A DNA stretch of 64,000 bases, from positions 806,001 to 870,000 of the forward strand of contig JASKOT010000004.1 in NCBI GenBank assembly GCA_032158125.1, read 5' to 3'. The DNA comes from Papiliotrema nemorosa. Taxonomy: Eukaryota > Basidiomycota > Tremellomycetes > Tremellales > Rhynchogastremaceae. How positions within the stretch are numbered: position 1 is the first letter of the stretch; the number at the start of each line of letters is the position of its first letter. The notes below the pieces were generated by a model. That model was given only the letters and a program-made list of their open reading frames with translations, had not been told where the DNA came from and did not search any database. Made by a program: the position numbers and the translations under genes. Positions 49,304 through 59,575 of this stretch are shown here, piece after piece.

Positions 49304-51166
49304 ATGAATTCACCCAGTCTCAGCGTGCACACAGGTGTACCGACTCTACTCCGTTCTCGAGCTCTATCAACAACAAAGTACCCGCACTCTCCTACCTTGT
49401 CGACCTACACAAGTGCAGTACACTACTCTGAAGCCACTGGCGACTACTACCACTATTCTGATCCGAATCGCGATATGCTGCACGAATCTGCTTCTGTGCG
49501 ATCTTCACCATCGCTCTATTCCCGACCCGCTTCGCATGTTGGACACGGACAAGCTTCAGGCTATTCGCAATCGACTATGGGCAGGCGAATGGAGTGCGAA
49601 GAAAGTGAATGTGGAAGTGAAGTAGAGGGGGATGCGCTAGAAGTGTCTCATACCCAGAATCGAATCTCGATGGTGAGCGGACCAAGACTCACCAAATACG
49701 CCGATATACCTTGGGAGGATTTTGGTGAACACGACTCTGCCTCGTTTACCGGGAGCGGGAACATTGGGCGTATGTTGCGCGCCGCCACGGGGAGAGCTAC
49801 GGGCAACTCGACATTGTCAACATCAAGTACGATCCGGTCTGGACCTGATAGTCCCACCAATCCCGGCGATGCATCTAGAAAGGGTCTCGGTATATTCGGT
49901 GGGGGAAGAGGGAAGAACTTGTTGAGCTCTTCATCGGGAGTCTCGTTGGCTTCGACACAGACGGTTTCGACCGCTTCGAGCGATGAGCGGAACCAGCCCG
50001 TCACTCCGAAACTCAAGAGTGCCCAAAGAGGCTATACATCTGGACCACGAATGGATCGAGCAGACTCGTTTGGTGGAGTGGCAGAACATGCACCGGTGTT
50101 TGGATCTAATCGTCGAGAGGCAATGTTTGGCGAGATGAAGAAGATGGATACCATGCTCGATCCATCGCCTATCCCTCAACCCGTCTCCCCTAGGACTCTC
50201 CGTCCGGCGGCAACGAATGAGAGACCTTTACTGTCTTCGGGTTCTCCAGGATTCGGCCTGATCTCGCTTGAAGTAGCGCAAGAAAGGGAAAGGCAGAAAG
50301 CGAATCGAAAGACGGGCATCGATCATTCCGCCCAAATACCGAGTCGATCGCCTCTCGCCGACAAGACCAACGTGGGCAATGACGCCCCGCCTGTCCCGCC
50401 CCGAGGAGTCAAGCAGAAAAAGTCGTTGATGAAATTACTCAAAGGTGACAAGTCGACTCCGGCTTTCCACCTCGTCACTCCGGCTTTACCTTCTGTGCCA
50501 AAACTCCCCACTCCTGCTGGTCCGACACCCGGTGAAGGCAGTCTGAGAGCCGGCGGGAGCGTATGGAGCGATACCTCCGAAAGCAATACTAGCGCAGTCT
50601 GGCCACCTCGACAAATGTCACCTTCCCCCGCTAAACACTCTCAGAAACAGATCAACACTACAGTCACCGGAGGGAGTATGTTGGGCGCAGAACTTGTCAG
50701 ACCGAGGTTGGAGCTCCGACCGGTCTCTATGAATTTCTCAAACGCCCTGCCAGCTTCGCTCTTATCAGACCTCTCATCGTCTCCTCCTCCTCTTGTACCC
50801 CCCTTGCCTAGCTCTACCGAGTCGGACAAGACGGTAGCGGAAATGATCAAGGAGCAGCTCGCGAATGCAAAGAAAGGATGGATGGTACAGCTTTTCGAGC
50901 TCGAAGCGCAGGTTCGAGAGCTCAAAGACGAGTTGGAAGAAACGAGGCGCGTCAAATTGGGCCGTTGTGAGACTTGTGGATGTGAATGTGGGAGTGAAGG
51001 TCCAGGTGGGCGATCGAAGATCAGTACGAGCGCCAGTGCCGGGGTAGGCCAGGGTGGGGGAGACTGGTTGAAACCTGGAGGAGGAAGCGTGATGGACAGG
51101 GGACGGGCAAAGACTGGCGGGGCTAGAGGTGTCTTTGGATCGGGAAGTCTTTACGAGTGGGAGTGA
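49304..51166 (+). CDS. Unrecognised Ser/Pro-rich protein with C-terminal coiled coil and Cys cluster
   Basis: Single exon, 620 residues. I do not recognise it. The first 480 residues are Ser/Thr/Pro-rich and probably disordered, with short motifs such as PPVPPRG and basic KQKKSLMKLLKG. Residues about 505-555 form a charged coiled coil (KTVAEMIKEQLANAKKGWMVQLFELEAQVRELKDELEETRR) followed at once by CETCGCECG, four Cys in nine residues that could bind a metal. The layout (polar tail, PxxP motifs, coiled coil) suggests a cytoskeletal or polarity adaptor; that is inference. The absence of introns over 1.86 kb is unusual next to its neighbours. Confidence 0.75.
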   Translation: MNSPSLSVHTGVPTLLRSRALSTTKYPHSPTLSTYTSAVHYSEATGDYYHYSDPNRDMLHESASVRSSPSLYSRPASHVGHGQASGYSQSTMGRRMECEESECGSEVEGDALEVSHTQNRISMVSGPRLTKYADIPWEDFGEHDSASFTGSGNIGRMLRAATGRATGNSTLSTSSTIRSGPDSPTNPGDASRKGLGIFGGGRGKNLLSSSSGVSLASTQTVSTASSDERNQPVTPKLKSAQRGYTSGPRMDRADSFGGVAEHAPVFGSNRREAMFGEMKKMDTMLDPSPIPQPVSPRTLRPAATNERPLLSSGSPGFGLISLEVAQERERQKANRKTGIDHSAQIPSRSPLADKTNVGNDAPPVPPRGVKQKKSLMKLLKGDKSTPAFHLVTPALPSVPKLPTPAGPTPGEGSLRAGGSVWSDTSESNTSAVWPPRQMSPSPAKHSQKQINTTVTGGSMLGAELVRPRLELRPVSMNFSNALPASLLSDLSSSPPPLVPPLPSSTESDKTVAEMIKEQLANAKKGWMVQLFELEAQVRELKDELEETRRVKLGRCETCGCECGSEGPGGRSKISTSASAGVGQGGGDWLKPGGGSVMDRGRAKTGGARGVFGSGSLYEWE

Positions 51167-51510
51167 GCGGTCGTAGGCAAAATACATGTGCGGGGGCATC
51201 GAGTTGCTCAAGAAGGAGAAACTGTCAAAGGACGGCACTAGCATGCATCTTTGCGCTGGCACGATTGGCGGAGGGAGCACAGGTAAAGTGTCTTCCTCGC
51301 TTATGCACCCCACCTTTACAGATGGAAGTCTCTGATTCGCAGCCCGATCTCATTTGCGATATCATCAGTCACTGCAATCATTGTACAGTACGCATCACAT
51401 CTCAGACGTATAAAGACCAGATGAACGATCAGATTCCTCTCAATCCCACTTTCCCTCAAGCTCATAAGCCCTTCAACTTGAGCCTACAATAGCGTACATT
51501 GCACTTTAAG
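51167..51510. other. Intergenic with TATA element
   Basis: About 340 bp. A TATAAA at 51409 lies 100 bp before the start of the small one-module gene. Confidence 0.5.
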
Positions 51511-51849
51511 ATGTCTTCAAACAGCCAGCTTACCAACGCCATTTATCAGGCCACCAGCAAGTTCTCCAAACGGATGGACGAAGATGGTACCATTGATCCC
51601 AATATCACCGCCTCCTGGTCAGCGCAGCTAGACTCGCAAACTGCGTCGATAGCCGCATCGATGTGCCGAAACTTGGCATCTACTACTGGAGAGCAGCTGA
51701 GCGATTGCAAAGTCTCTGCTAAGCCTGGTACCCTGTACAGGAGCGACGGCGGAGCGAGCATTACCGTGACTTTTTCGGGGTCCGCCAAGCTCGATGGACA
51801 GCAGACCAATCTAGCCTCCGTTGCCAAATTGGTCGAGCATAAAGGCTAG
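51511..51849 (+). CDS. Small unknown protein, one-module member of the local family
   Basis: 112 residues, no intron. I do not recognise it. Two predicted helices (LTNAIYQATSKFSKRM and ITASWSAQLDSQTASIAASMCRNLA) are followed by two strands (LSDCKVSAKPGTL and ASITVTFSGSAKL). The order and spacing match the third module of the two larger genes downstream (helix, YPEFVDQLE helix, then EVTVES...LDLTLSG). It is the first of four same-strand genes of this kind. A TATA element lies 100 bp upstream. No signal peptide and no membrane span, so a soluble intracellular protein is likely. Its small size leaves doubt. Confidence 0.6.
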   Translation: MSSNSQLTNAIYQATSKFSKRMDEDGTIDPNITASWSAQLDSQTASIAASMCRNLASTTGEQLSDCKVSAKPGTLYRSDGGASITVTFSGSAKLDGQQTNLASVAKLVEHKG

Positions 51850-52630
51850 GTAGAGAGTCGTCAAAAGCAAGCGTATTTTCAGAGGAGGCTTTTGGGCTGT
51901 AGCACATCCGAAGCGTGGTGGCAGTGATGAAATCATGTATGGAGCATTTGAAGTACATGAGACGCGATGCATGAGGTGCAGAGTCGTCGTCACAGGTTCA
52001 GGCTTGGACTCTGGGCCCCATTGGCGGACGGACCATGGTGGCGCCGATTTGCAATGCTACGCGTGTCGGCGTTGTACTGTTCGACTGTAACGCCTCCGTA
52101 AGATAAGAGTGGATAGAAGATTACTCATCGGAATAATTAGCTGATGGTGTTCTGTGACGTTGTGCCAGCTATGGCTTGGGCAGTTTCCGATCCTGTCGCC
52201 GATGACTTGTCCTGGTAAAAGGTTCTGTCTCGGAAAGGGTGGAACGGAATATGTACTTTATCTGTACAAGCGAGGCAGAGAGGCAAGCCGAGTGTGCAGC
52301 CTTCAAAGTGGGCAGGAGGTCGCCACAGGATAGCATCTATGGCTCAGTGGCGCATGCTCGGGAATATCTTGGAGAGATTCGACCTTTGATGTGTAAGCGA
52401 TTTATGAAAAGAGGACTGAACTGCGCATGATGGTGGCTCGACAAACGACTTCTGTCTTACCTTTCAACAAAGTGCATCTTCATCGCAAGCCCCACTATAA
52501 AGAGCGCATAACATCCCGTCAGCTCTCCCATACTGGACGCACTCGGCCCTCTTCACTTGTCAGGATTGCCTCATTTGCAGCCCTACACTCAGCTGACCAC
52601 TTTGCGATCTGTTCTCAACATTTATACAAG
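51850..52630. other. Intergenic with TATA element, upstream of the interrupted gene
   Basis: About 780 bp. A TATAAAG at 52496 lies 129 bp upstream of the next start codon. A short sequence near 52310 (GTGGGCAGGAGG-TCGCCACAGGAT) has a near match at about 54568, upstream of the next paralogue, so flanks may have been duplicated with the genes. Confidence 0.5.
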
Positions 52631-53842
52631 ATGCCACCGCATAGCGAATCTTCTAATCGTGGTACCCATGCATTCAGTAGGCTGTGCTTGGATTCCCTGA
52701 AGGCTGCCTGGACGGAAGCCTTGACGTCAGCACAGAATCATGAACAGGGCATCTCTCAGGAGGAAGCGAAATCCCTGCAGACTGCTTTCCTGCGAAGAAG
52801 GGGTGATGTAGCTAGCGATATCAAAGGAATTCTTTCCAGAAAGTCCTCTCACGTCGACTTGAACTTGTTCTATCCGGATTGCGTAGCGTATACGTATTCT
52901 CGAGACGGAGAAAATTTTCCCAATATCACTCTTACATTCGTCGTTAGCAACCTCGCGGATGGCTCGGAAGCCTGTAAGAAGGTGTTCACTGTCCGTCCGA
53001 AGGACGCGAAAGGAAAGGTGGTAGACGCTTGTTCGTACCGAGATACTACGATTCTGTCTGCTGGAATCCTGTCTGGAAAGGATCGTTCTGGAGGAGACAT
53101 TGAGACTCCTTCAAAGGCAAAGACTGCAGGACGTCAAGAGCCTCAAAATCCATCTGGATTCGACAAGACGACGCGAGCTGCTCTGAATGAGCTGATCGAT
53201 GCCATGGCCAAGGCAACTTTCGATGACATCGAGCAAGAAGACAGGTACCTCTGGGGTCAGGTCCTCGTTGAGAATGCAGACACGCTCGCCTCGGACATTC
53301 TCACCGAAGCTGACAAGCATGGATTCACTATCGATGAAAGAACAGCCATGACTCTGTACCCGGACACTGATCGGCCAAATCAAATCTCAAAGAACGGTAT
53401 ATTGTTCTACTTGAAGCCGCTGCTGTCGAACACGGGGGCTTCCAGCGTCCAACTTTGACTCCCAAGAGGCTACATGGCTATTCGATCGCTTCCGAGCGTC
53501 ATTGAAGGGGCCGTGGACAAAGCAGCGGGCAAGACTTTGGCTCGAGAGATCTATCCAGAGTTCGTGGACCAACTCGAAGACAGCTTTGAGCAATTCACTA
53601 TGGCGATAACCAGTGACATGGATATCCCGGAAGACAGCGTCTGCGAGGTCAATGTCACTGCCACAGACGGTCCTACCCTCCAAGACGATTGCGCTACCGT
53701 TGATCTTACGCTTTCCGGCGGGTATGGGCGATCTTGGGATCCGGCTGACATGGATGACCTGCGCAGTGCCACCTTTCGAGTGTCGGTGCCGCATTTCTCC
53801 ATCAGCGATGCGGACAACAGGTTCGTTCAGAGAATGGCATAG
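52631..53842 (+). CDS. Unknown three-module protein interrupted by one in-frame TGA
   Basis: Unrecognised family. One reading frame runs from the ATG at 52631 to the stop at 53842, interrupted only by a TGA at 53456-53458. Up to the TGA there are 275 residues; after it, 127 more residues stay in the same frame. The paralogue at 54993-56201 continues through the same point (SSIHLAMPKG where this copy reads SSVQL-stop-LPRG) and matches on both sides, including YPEFVDQLE, TDGP and LRSATFRVSVPHFSI. Total length with the TGA read as a residue is 403, nearly equal to the 402 of the paralogue. No splice pair removes the TGA in frame. It is either a truncated protein, a very young pseudogene, or a readthrough gene. 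TATA element 129 bp upstream. Confidence 0.6.
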
Positions 53843-53955
53843 GTACTGCACTTCGTGAGCTCAATCCGCTCAAGAGGGTCGAGGAGCAAGTGGACGGGAG
53901 GCGAATGAGTCGAGAGTGTGTGTATATATACATAGCTCCGTAATGCACAATCTTG
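53843..53955 (+). repeat. 3' flank copy 1 of a local duplication
   Basis: Starts with GGTACTGCAC right at the stop codon and ends with a TGTATATA-rich block, then CCGTAATGCAC. The segment after the next paralogue (56200-56292) starts GGTACCGCAC and ends TGTATATAGCTGCGTAATGCAC. The match outside the coding frame shows that the duplication included the 3' UTR. Confidence 0.65.
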
Positions 53956-54992
53956 GATGCACCCACAGAGCTGATCGGCGCTGACATACGAGACACATGC
54001 CTCCGTTTCCTTAGATGGGTTCTACTGGTTGAGCGACAGTTGCAGAAACATCAAATATCGAGACCGCTCGATGATGCTAATCTGCTCGAGGAACTTTTTC
54101 TAGCTTGTAAGTTATTGTAGTAGGCTCACGTTCTGTCAGTGTGAAAAGCCCTATCGATACAGGCATACAGTATTGTCTGACGAGAATATCAAAAGATCCG
54201 CAGACCCGGAGACCGGCAAACGCCTTGCTCGAGATCATTGGGTACATGTAAGCATGCGCTCTAACAGCCGAAGATATGTCCTGTACGCAACTCCAGCCAT
54301 TGATGGCTTCACAAGTCACTGTTCGGTCACAATCAAGAAACCTTTGCGGTAAAGGGCTTTTCCTGTCCCTGTTGTCATAGTCCAGGCCTACTCACGAGGG
54401 CCCAGGACAGGACCCAGAGTAAGGGCACCGGCGAATAAACGGGACGGCGAGGCGTGTAGGTAGATCTGATCTCCGGCTATATAAGTTGATACATCGAGAA
54501 CATCCTGGGCCCTCCTGAGTAGGGCTGGACTATGACAAGGTGGCAAAGTGGACGTGGGTGGTTGAAGGTGGGCAGGAGGCGATCGCCAAAGGATGCTTCT
54601 CAGCCTGACATCACGAGCTTGCAGGGCAGTCTCGCAATTTGAAATATGCTGACTACCATCCCTTTCAAAGCATCGATCAAGGGAATAAAAGTGTCTTTGC
54701 ACGTTTCGAGCATGACTGAGAATGATATACGATCGACGAATTTGAGCTACCTTTCTCCGAAGCGTAATATCAGGGTTGTTGGCCTTACCAGAGTCGTGTA
54801 TCGGTACTAGGCTTCGTTTTACAAGACTCACGATCGATTCCCCTATTTCCCCTATTCCACCATCACTTCCCCAGACGGTTCTGGATCAGTTGGACATACT
54901 CGAAGGATCAATCAATTGTTTCATTCATCAGCCATTCACTTGTTTCTCCCTCCACGCAGATTCCCCTCAGAACTCCTTGCATCAATCACGGT
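53956..54992. other. Intergenic between the two three-module genes
   Basis: About 1.0 kb. A TATATAAG at 54478 is far upstream of the next start. A 147-codon minus-strand frame at 54388-54831 has no support. The last 150 bp are pyrimidine-rich leader. Confidence 0.5.
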
Positions 54993-56201
54993 ATGGATAG
55001 TGAGACGAAAAAGACTCGCAGATTCAAAAAGACCCGTAGCAGGGATCCGTTCAGTGCGGCATGCCTGGATACTCTCAAGGCCAAATGGGCTTTAGCCTTG
55101 AGATCGGCAAGGGAGGGTGAAGATCCCATCACTGAGGACCAGGCCGCTCAACTCGAAGATGTCTTTGTGAGAAGACGATGCGACGTAGCAGGTGATCTCA
55201 AGGGTGCTATACAGCGACATCACAACCTCGGCAAAAATGCCCAAGATGACGTTGATTGGAGCAACCTAAGTCCCGTATGCACAGATTTCGCGTTCTCGAA
55301 AGACGATCAAAGTCGACCAATTATCAGACTCACCGTCGAGGTTCGTCAGGAAACTGAGGGAAGAAATCAGAAGGTCCATACAAAAGTCTTCTCAGTCAAT
55401 ACAGCGCCAAGGAGAAAAATCAGAACTCGCGCTCAGATTGAGCAGACGAAAACGGGCCGTGTAAACGATACTTATGATTGTTCATTCTCGGTGACCAAGG
55501 CCAAAGTCCTTCCTGAGTTTTGCGCCGCGACACGAGCGGCGCTGGAAGAACTGCTGACTGCTGCTATCGAGGCGCACCTATCGGACGATCAACAGGATAT
55601 CAGAGCTTTCTGGGGGGAAGTCCTTCTGGCGAACGTGGAAACACTCGCAACAGACATCTCGATCGAAGCCCAAAAGCAGGGATTCGAGGTCGATAAGGGG
55701 ACCTCCATTACACTCTACCCGGATCTTGCCCGCCCGACCCGGTGGACGCTAAACGGAATCCTGATGCACCTGAAGCCGATGCTGGGCAATGAAGATGGTT
55801 CAAGCATTCATTTAGCTATGCCTAAGGGTCATAGTGCTATGCGGACGCTTACAAGCGCAATTGGGGTGGCTATCGACAGGAAGGCACGGACTGATTTACC
55901 TAAGACAGTCTATCCGGAGTTTGTGGATCAGCTTGAAAATAGCTTCGATGACTTTGCCCATGCCATGTCTACAGAGTTGGACATCCCGGAAGACACCCTT
56001 TTCGAGGTCACCGTTGAATCTACCGACGGTCCTATGATCGAAGGAGGTCAATCAACCCTGGACCTTACGCTTTCCGGTCGATACGGATTGTCATGGAACC
56101 CAGCCGAGATGGCTGATCTGCGCAGTGCCACCTTCCGGGTGTCCGTGCCTCATTTCTCAATCACCGACGCGGACAACATGTTCCTCGTGGGAACCGAGTA
56201 G
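54993..56201 (+). CDS. Unknown three-module protein, intact paralogue
   Basis: 402 residues, single exon, no recognised domain. Starts with a basic stretch (TKKTRRFKKTRSRD) that could be a nuclear localisation signal. Three modules of about 100 residues follow, each two helices and then strands: (A) CLDTLKAKWALALRSARE, QLEDVFVRRRCDVAGDLKG, PIIRLTVEV; (B) TRAALEELLTAAIEAH, FWGEVLLANVETLATDI, GTSITLYPD, NGILMHLKP; (C) LTSAIGVAIDRKA, YPEFVDQLENSFDDFAHAM, LFEVTVESTDG, STLDLTLSG, SATFRVSVPHFSI. The neighbouring interrupted gene matches throughout. The middle modules are less alike than C. There is no signal peptide or membrane span. The gene looks functional from codon use and frame length; function unknown. 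Confidence 0.72.
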   Translation: MDSETKKTRRFKKTRSRDPFSAACLDTLKAKWALALRSAREGEDPITEDQAAQLEDVFVRRRCDVAGDLKGAIQRHHNLGKNAQDDVDWSNLSPVCTDFAFSKDDQSRPIIRLTVEVRQETEGRNQKVHTKVFSVNTAPRRKIRTRAQIEQTKTGRVNDTYDCSFSVTKAKVLPEFCAATRAALEELLTAAIEAHLSDDQQDIRAFWGEVLLANVETLATDISIEAQKQGFEVDKGTSITLYPDLARPTRWTLNGILMHLKPMLGNEDGSSIHLAMPKGHSAMRTLTSAIGVAIDRKARTDLPKTVYPEFVDQLENSFDDFAHAMSTELDIPEDTLFEVTVESTDGPMIEGGQSTLDLTLSGRYGLSWNPAEMADLRSATFRVSVPHFSITDADNMFLVGTE

Positions 56202-56292
56202 GTACCGCACACGGTCTACGTGAAGAATTGTCGAGTCATGGAAGCTACCATGGATGCCGAGAGTATGTATATAGCTGCGTAATGCACGTTTT
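56200..56292 (+). repeat. 3' flank copy 2 of a local duplication
   Basis: Partner of the segment at 53843-53955; see there for the shared blocks. Confidence 0.65.
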
Positions 56293-57189
56293 AGGAGGCG
56301 TCTAAACAAGTCTTCCGTGCAGGGCCTTGAGACATGTGCTGCTGTTCGCCTGTAGTGGACGTCCTTAGACTGCACAGACCAAAGAGCCCGAGGGGGGAGG
56401 ACTCTCACATCCAACAAACTGTGTGGGAATCAGAGTTGAATGCAGATAACTTCACCGAGGACTGAGCAGTCTGTTGCCGCGTTGCCACTGCTGATAACGT
56501 GCAGCTGCCATAGAGTTATGCATCAAGCTGAGCATCGAGAGAGGAGCACAAATGGTCCGCATTCTCCTCGCATTGCGTATCCCAGGGCCGTGTGAGACAA
56601 CCGGACGATGCCGCAGTATATTAAGCTCGGCAGGATCAATCGAGATGTGCAACTGGCTCCAAGTCCAACTTTCGTGCCCGGATCACATTCCGCTGCAAGC
56701 GCGCCCCACAAAGTCTGCAAAAATGGATGGTGTGACAGTCGTGAGCAGTTCAGAGCCGCTAAACGCGCAACGCTCGTCACTGTTCCAGATAGTCTGCACC
56801 GGAGTCAAGGTGGACATGGCTGCGGACAGGGTAAGTATATGTGACTCGACTCGTACTCGAGCGGTACTCTACATGGATAGACAGGAGCATTGATCTGGAG
56901 ATTCTGGAGTCACTGCAAGCCACAGCTACAAAGCGTGGGTCTTTTCTGGTGTTAGCGCTTCCCCGTTTGTGACATGATGTGTCAGTAATCCGCAATCCTT
57001 TCTGCCACGAGCACTCCTTTCGAATGTGAGTGCAGATCTTACATGGAACAATGTTCTTGACACTCCTTTGTATATGCGCCCCCCTGACAGACACGTTGCC
57101 CATTGGTGTCGAGCGCTCAACACTTTGAGCTCAGAGCTGCCCTCTTCGTTCTCACCACCTGCTCTCCGTCTACTGCCTCCCCTGCGAAC
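56293..57189. other. Intergenic in the unknown-family island
   Basis: About 900 bp. Overlapping open frames of 78-113 codons at 56550-56890 lack support. The last 100 bp before 57190 is leader. Confidence 0.5.
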
Positions 57190-58022
57190 ATGGGCCGAGC
57201 TAAGAACGAGCATTACAATGCGCTATGTGACTTGATCACCACTGCAGTAGATAGGTATCTTGATTCAGATGCAGCTGATCACCTTACCGAGCAGAAGGAA
57301 GGGCTGAACAGCGACATGCGGAAGAGGAGAGGCCATCTTCTGCGCGCTTTGTTGAAGAAGTTCCAGGATGCAGGAGGGCAGTACGAACAGCATTTAAACT
57401 ACACGGCCGAGGGTCTCAGTGATGAGGGAAGCGCTGCTGGCATGGCTGTGAAAGTGAAGGTGAAGTCGAAGAGTCAATCCCACGAGCGGGTGTTGGCTTT
57501 GTACCTCACTGCGGACAGAGAAGGACGCTTTGATCGACTCAGATCGACATGGGCCAATAAGATGAACTTACCCTCCAAACAGGACGTCCATATGGCTCAG
57601 AGTGAGACACACGAATCTCAAGCAAAGGACCTGCCCCATCCGAAACTGGGGCAAGCTTTCAAGCGGTTGAAGGAGACGCTGCAGCAGAGAGAAGCCCTCG
57701 AGCAAACCGCTTGGACGAGCTTGGAATCGCATCCAGTCTTACCTTTCGACAACGCCTATACGACAGTTGGAACATCCCAAAGGGCACCACGATCGTCATG
57801 CAAGACACCGAAGAAGGGTCCGGGTATCCATCCCTCAGCGACGTCCAGAGAGATGCTTTTGCCGAGGTCTTCGATTCTATCAGCCGATGCATGGTGACGG
57901 AACATCAAGTACCATCAGAAGTCGCTTCAGATTGGTCCGAGGAGTGGAAGCAGAAGGCTTACAAAGTCTCACATCATCTTGGGCTGCATGAGTTATGCGG
58001 TAAGGTGGGGGCAGACGTGTGA
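57190..58022 (+). CDS. Unknown protein, diverged member of the local family
   Basis: Exons 57190-57601 and 57685-58022, 249 residues. The two halves lie in different frames; an 83-nt intron (GTGAGA...CTGCAG) joins them exactly in phase. I do not recognise the protein. The N-terminal half has the layout of the neighbouring modules: helix (CDLITTAVDRYLD), helix with RKRRGHLLRALLKKFQDAG (compare RRRCDVAGDLKG in the neighbour), then strand MAVKVKVKSKSQ. The C-terminal half has WNIPKGTTIVMQD (compare FEVDKGTSITLYPD) and two helices. Similarity is weak, so membership of the family is inference from layout, strand and position. The intron solution is stronger than the family claim. Confidence 0.6.
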
Positions 58023-58356
58023 CTCTCAAAGACTCATCAGATATTGCTGTGATCAAGAAGTTCATGGTCTCTGCCTGGTCCGATCAGCCGGTTGACACGG
58101 CCGTTCACGCGGCTAGGTGACACTGTGCCACACCGTATGAGATGTCGGCGTTATATTTGGGTGCATGCGATAATGCCGAAAGGGCGAAATTGGTGGCGAT
58201 TGGCAGTGTATTTTTTCGATGCATTTTGGTAGAGTGAAATAATTTGATTCCGCTCTCCATCCAGCGCATTCCCCTCCTGCTCCCCCCTCTCGCACCTGCA
58301 ACCCTCAAACGACCTTCCACAAACTCCTATTCTTCTCTTCTTTATCCATCAACAAA
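58023..58356. other. Promoter of the eS1 ribosomal protein gene
   Basis: About 330 bp. The last 90 bp (58260-58350) is very pyrimidine-rich (CCCCTCCTGCTCCCCCC, TTCTTCTCTTC), as is usual for ribosomal-protein leaders. Confidence 0.6.
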
Positions 58357-59575
58357 AGTGAGTGTCACGTCTGCCTCATATCGCCATCATCGTGTCAAAG
58401 TAGTCGCACAGGACAAGTCGGAAAGCAGAAGTTTCAAGGGGAAGGATGGAGGAATGAGCAGGAGGACACTGCGAACCAACATCTCGCCTGGAATACAAAA
58501 GAGCTATGGGAGACTGACAATCTAGTGGCTGTCGGCAAGAACAAGAGACTGTCAAAAGGAAAGCGAGGTATCAAGAAGAAGGTCGTCGACCCCTTCACCC
58601 GAAAGGGTGAGTGCATTACATTCAGCAGAAGGGGATCATTTGGCTGATCAGTGTTTCCACTTTCGACACTCGACTCTGCATCTCATTCTCGATTCTCCTA
58701 CTCTCTGTCCTTCCCCTATCTATCTTTACTCCTCCAGAGTGGTACGACATCAAGGCTCCTGGCTTTTTCGAGAACAAGAACGCCGGAAAGACCCTTGTCA
58801 ACCGAACCCAGGGTTTGAGTACGTTGACTTTCGCCAGTTACGTCGATCGAGGCTGACAGGCTAGAAAACGCCAACGACTCCCTCAAGGGCCGAGTTGTCG
58901 AGCTCTCCCTTGCTGACCTCAACAACGACCAGGAGCAATCGTTCCGAAAGGTCAAGCTGAGAGTCGAGGATGTTTCGGTATGTGACCACATGTCGGCCAA
59001 GACTTGTTGCTAATACCACAGGGCAAGAACTGCCTCACCTCTTTCTACGGTATGGACTTCACCACCGACAAGCTCCGATCCATCGTCCGAAAATGGCAAA
59101 CACTGATCGAGGCTTCCGTCGACGTCCGAACCACCGACGGTTACGTCCTCCGACTGTTCGCTATTGGTTTCACCAAGCGAGCTTTCAACCAGGTCAAGAA
59201 GACCACCTACGCCAAATCGTCTCAGGTCCGAGAGATCCGAGCCAAGATGGTTGAGATCATGCGAAGGGAGGCTGAGGGTTCCGAGCTCAAGGAGCTCGTC
59301 CAAAAATTCGTCCCAGAGTCGATTGGTCGAGAGATCGAGAAGGCTACCAAGGTGGGTGTCTGCAATGTGCCCAGAAGAAACCCCCCGACTGACTTTGACA
59401 GGGAGTCTACCCATTGCACAACGTCTACGTCCGAAAGGCCAAGATCCTCAAAACCCCCAAGCTCGACATGTCCAAGCTCCTCGAGGCTCACGGAGAGGCC
59501 ACCGATGCTAGCACTGGAAACAAGGTCGTCAAGGGTGGTGACTTTGTTGAGCCAGAGGTTCTTACTTCGGTTTAG
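58357..59575 (+). CDS. RPS1: 40S ribosomal protein eS1 (S3a), start codon split by an intron
   Basis: Exons 58357 (A of the start codon), 58526-58606, 58738-58818, 58865-58977, 59022-59351 and 59402-59575; 259 residues, the usual length. The protein is a component of the small ribosomal subunit near the mRNA exit channel. Motifs: [106 protein letters not shown] and [20 protein letters not shown]. The 168-nt first intron falls between A and TG of the start codon: spliced, the leader reads CAACAAAATGGCTGTC, a good start context. No other ATG precedes VGKNKRL in frame. Confidence 0.93.

Noticed and set aside
53400..53475. An intron that would remove the in-frame TGA
   Set aside because: The only GT..AG pairs available are about 20 nt or give the wrong phase, and the flanking residues are conserved with the paralogue, so they must be exonic.
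54388..54831. 147-codon minus-strand frame between the two three-module genes
   Set aside because: No motif, no splice sites and no similarity to the family; it lies in a region that looks like flank and leader.
56552..56893. Overlapping frames of 113 and 78 codons with several Cys residues, considered as a small secreted protein
   Set aside because: No signal peptide, the two frames compete, and no splice solution links them to other exons.
58358..58525. snoRNA inside the long first intron of the eS1 gene
   Set aside because: Ribosomal-protein introns often host snoRNAs, but I see no convincing C/D pair or H/ACA boxes with the right spacing.
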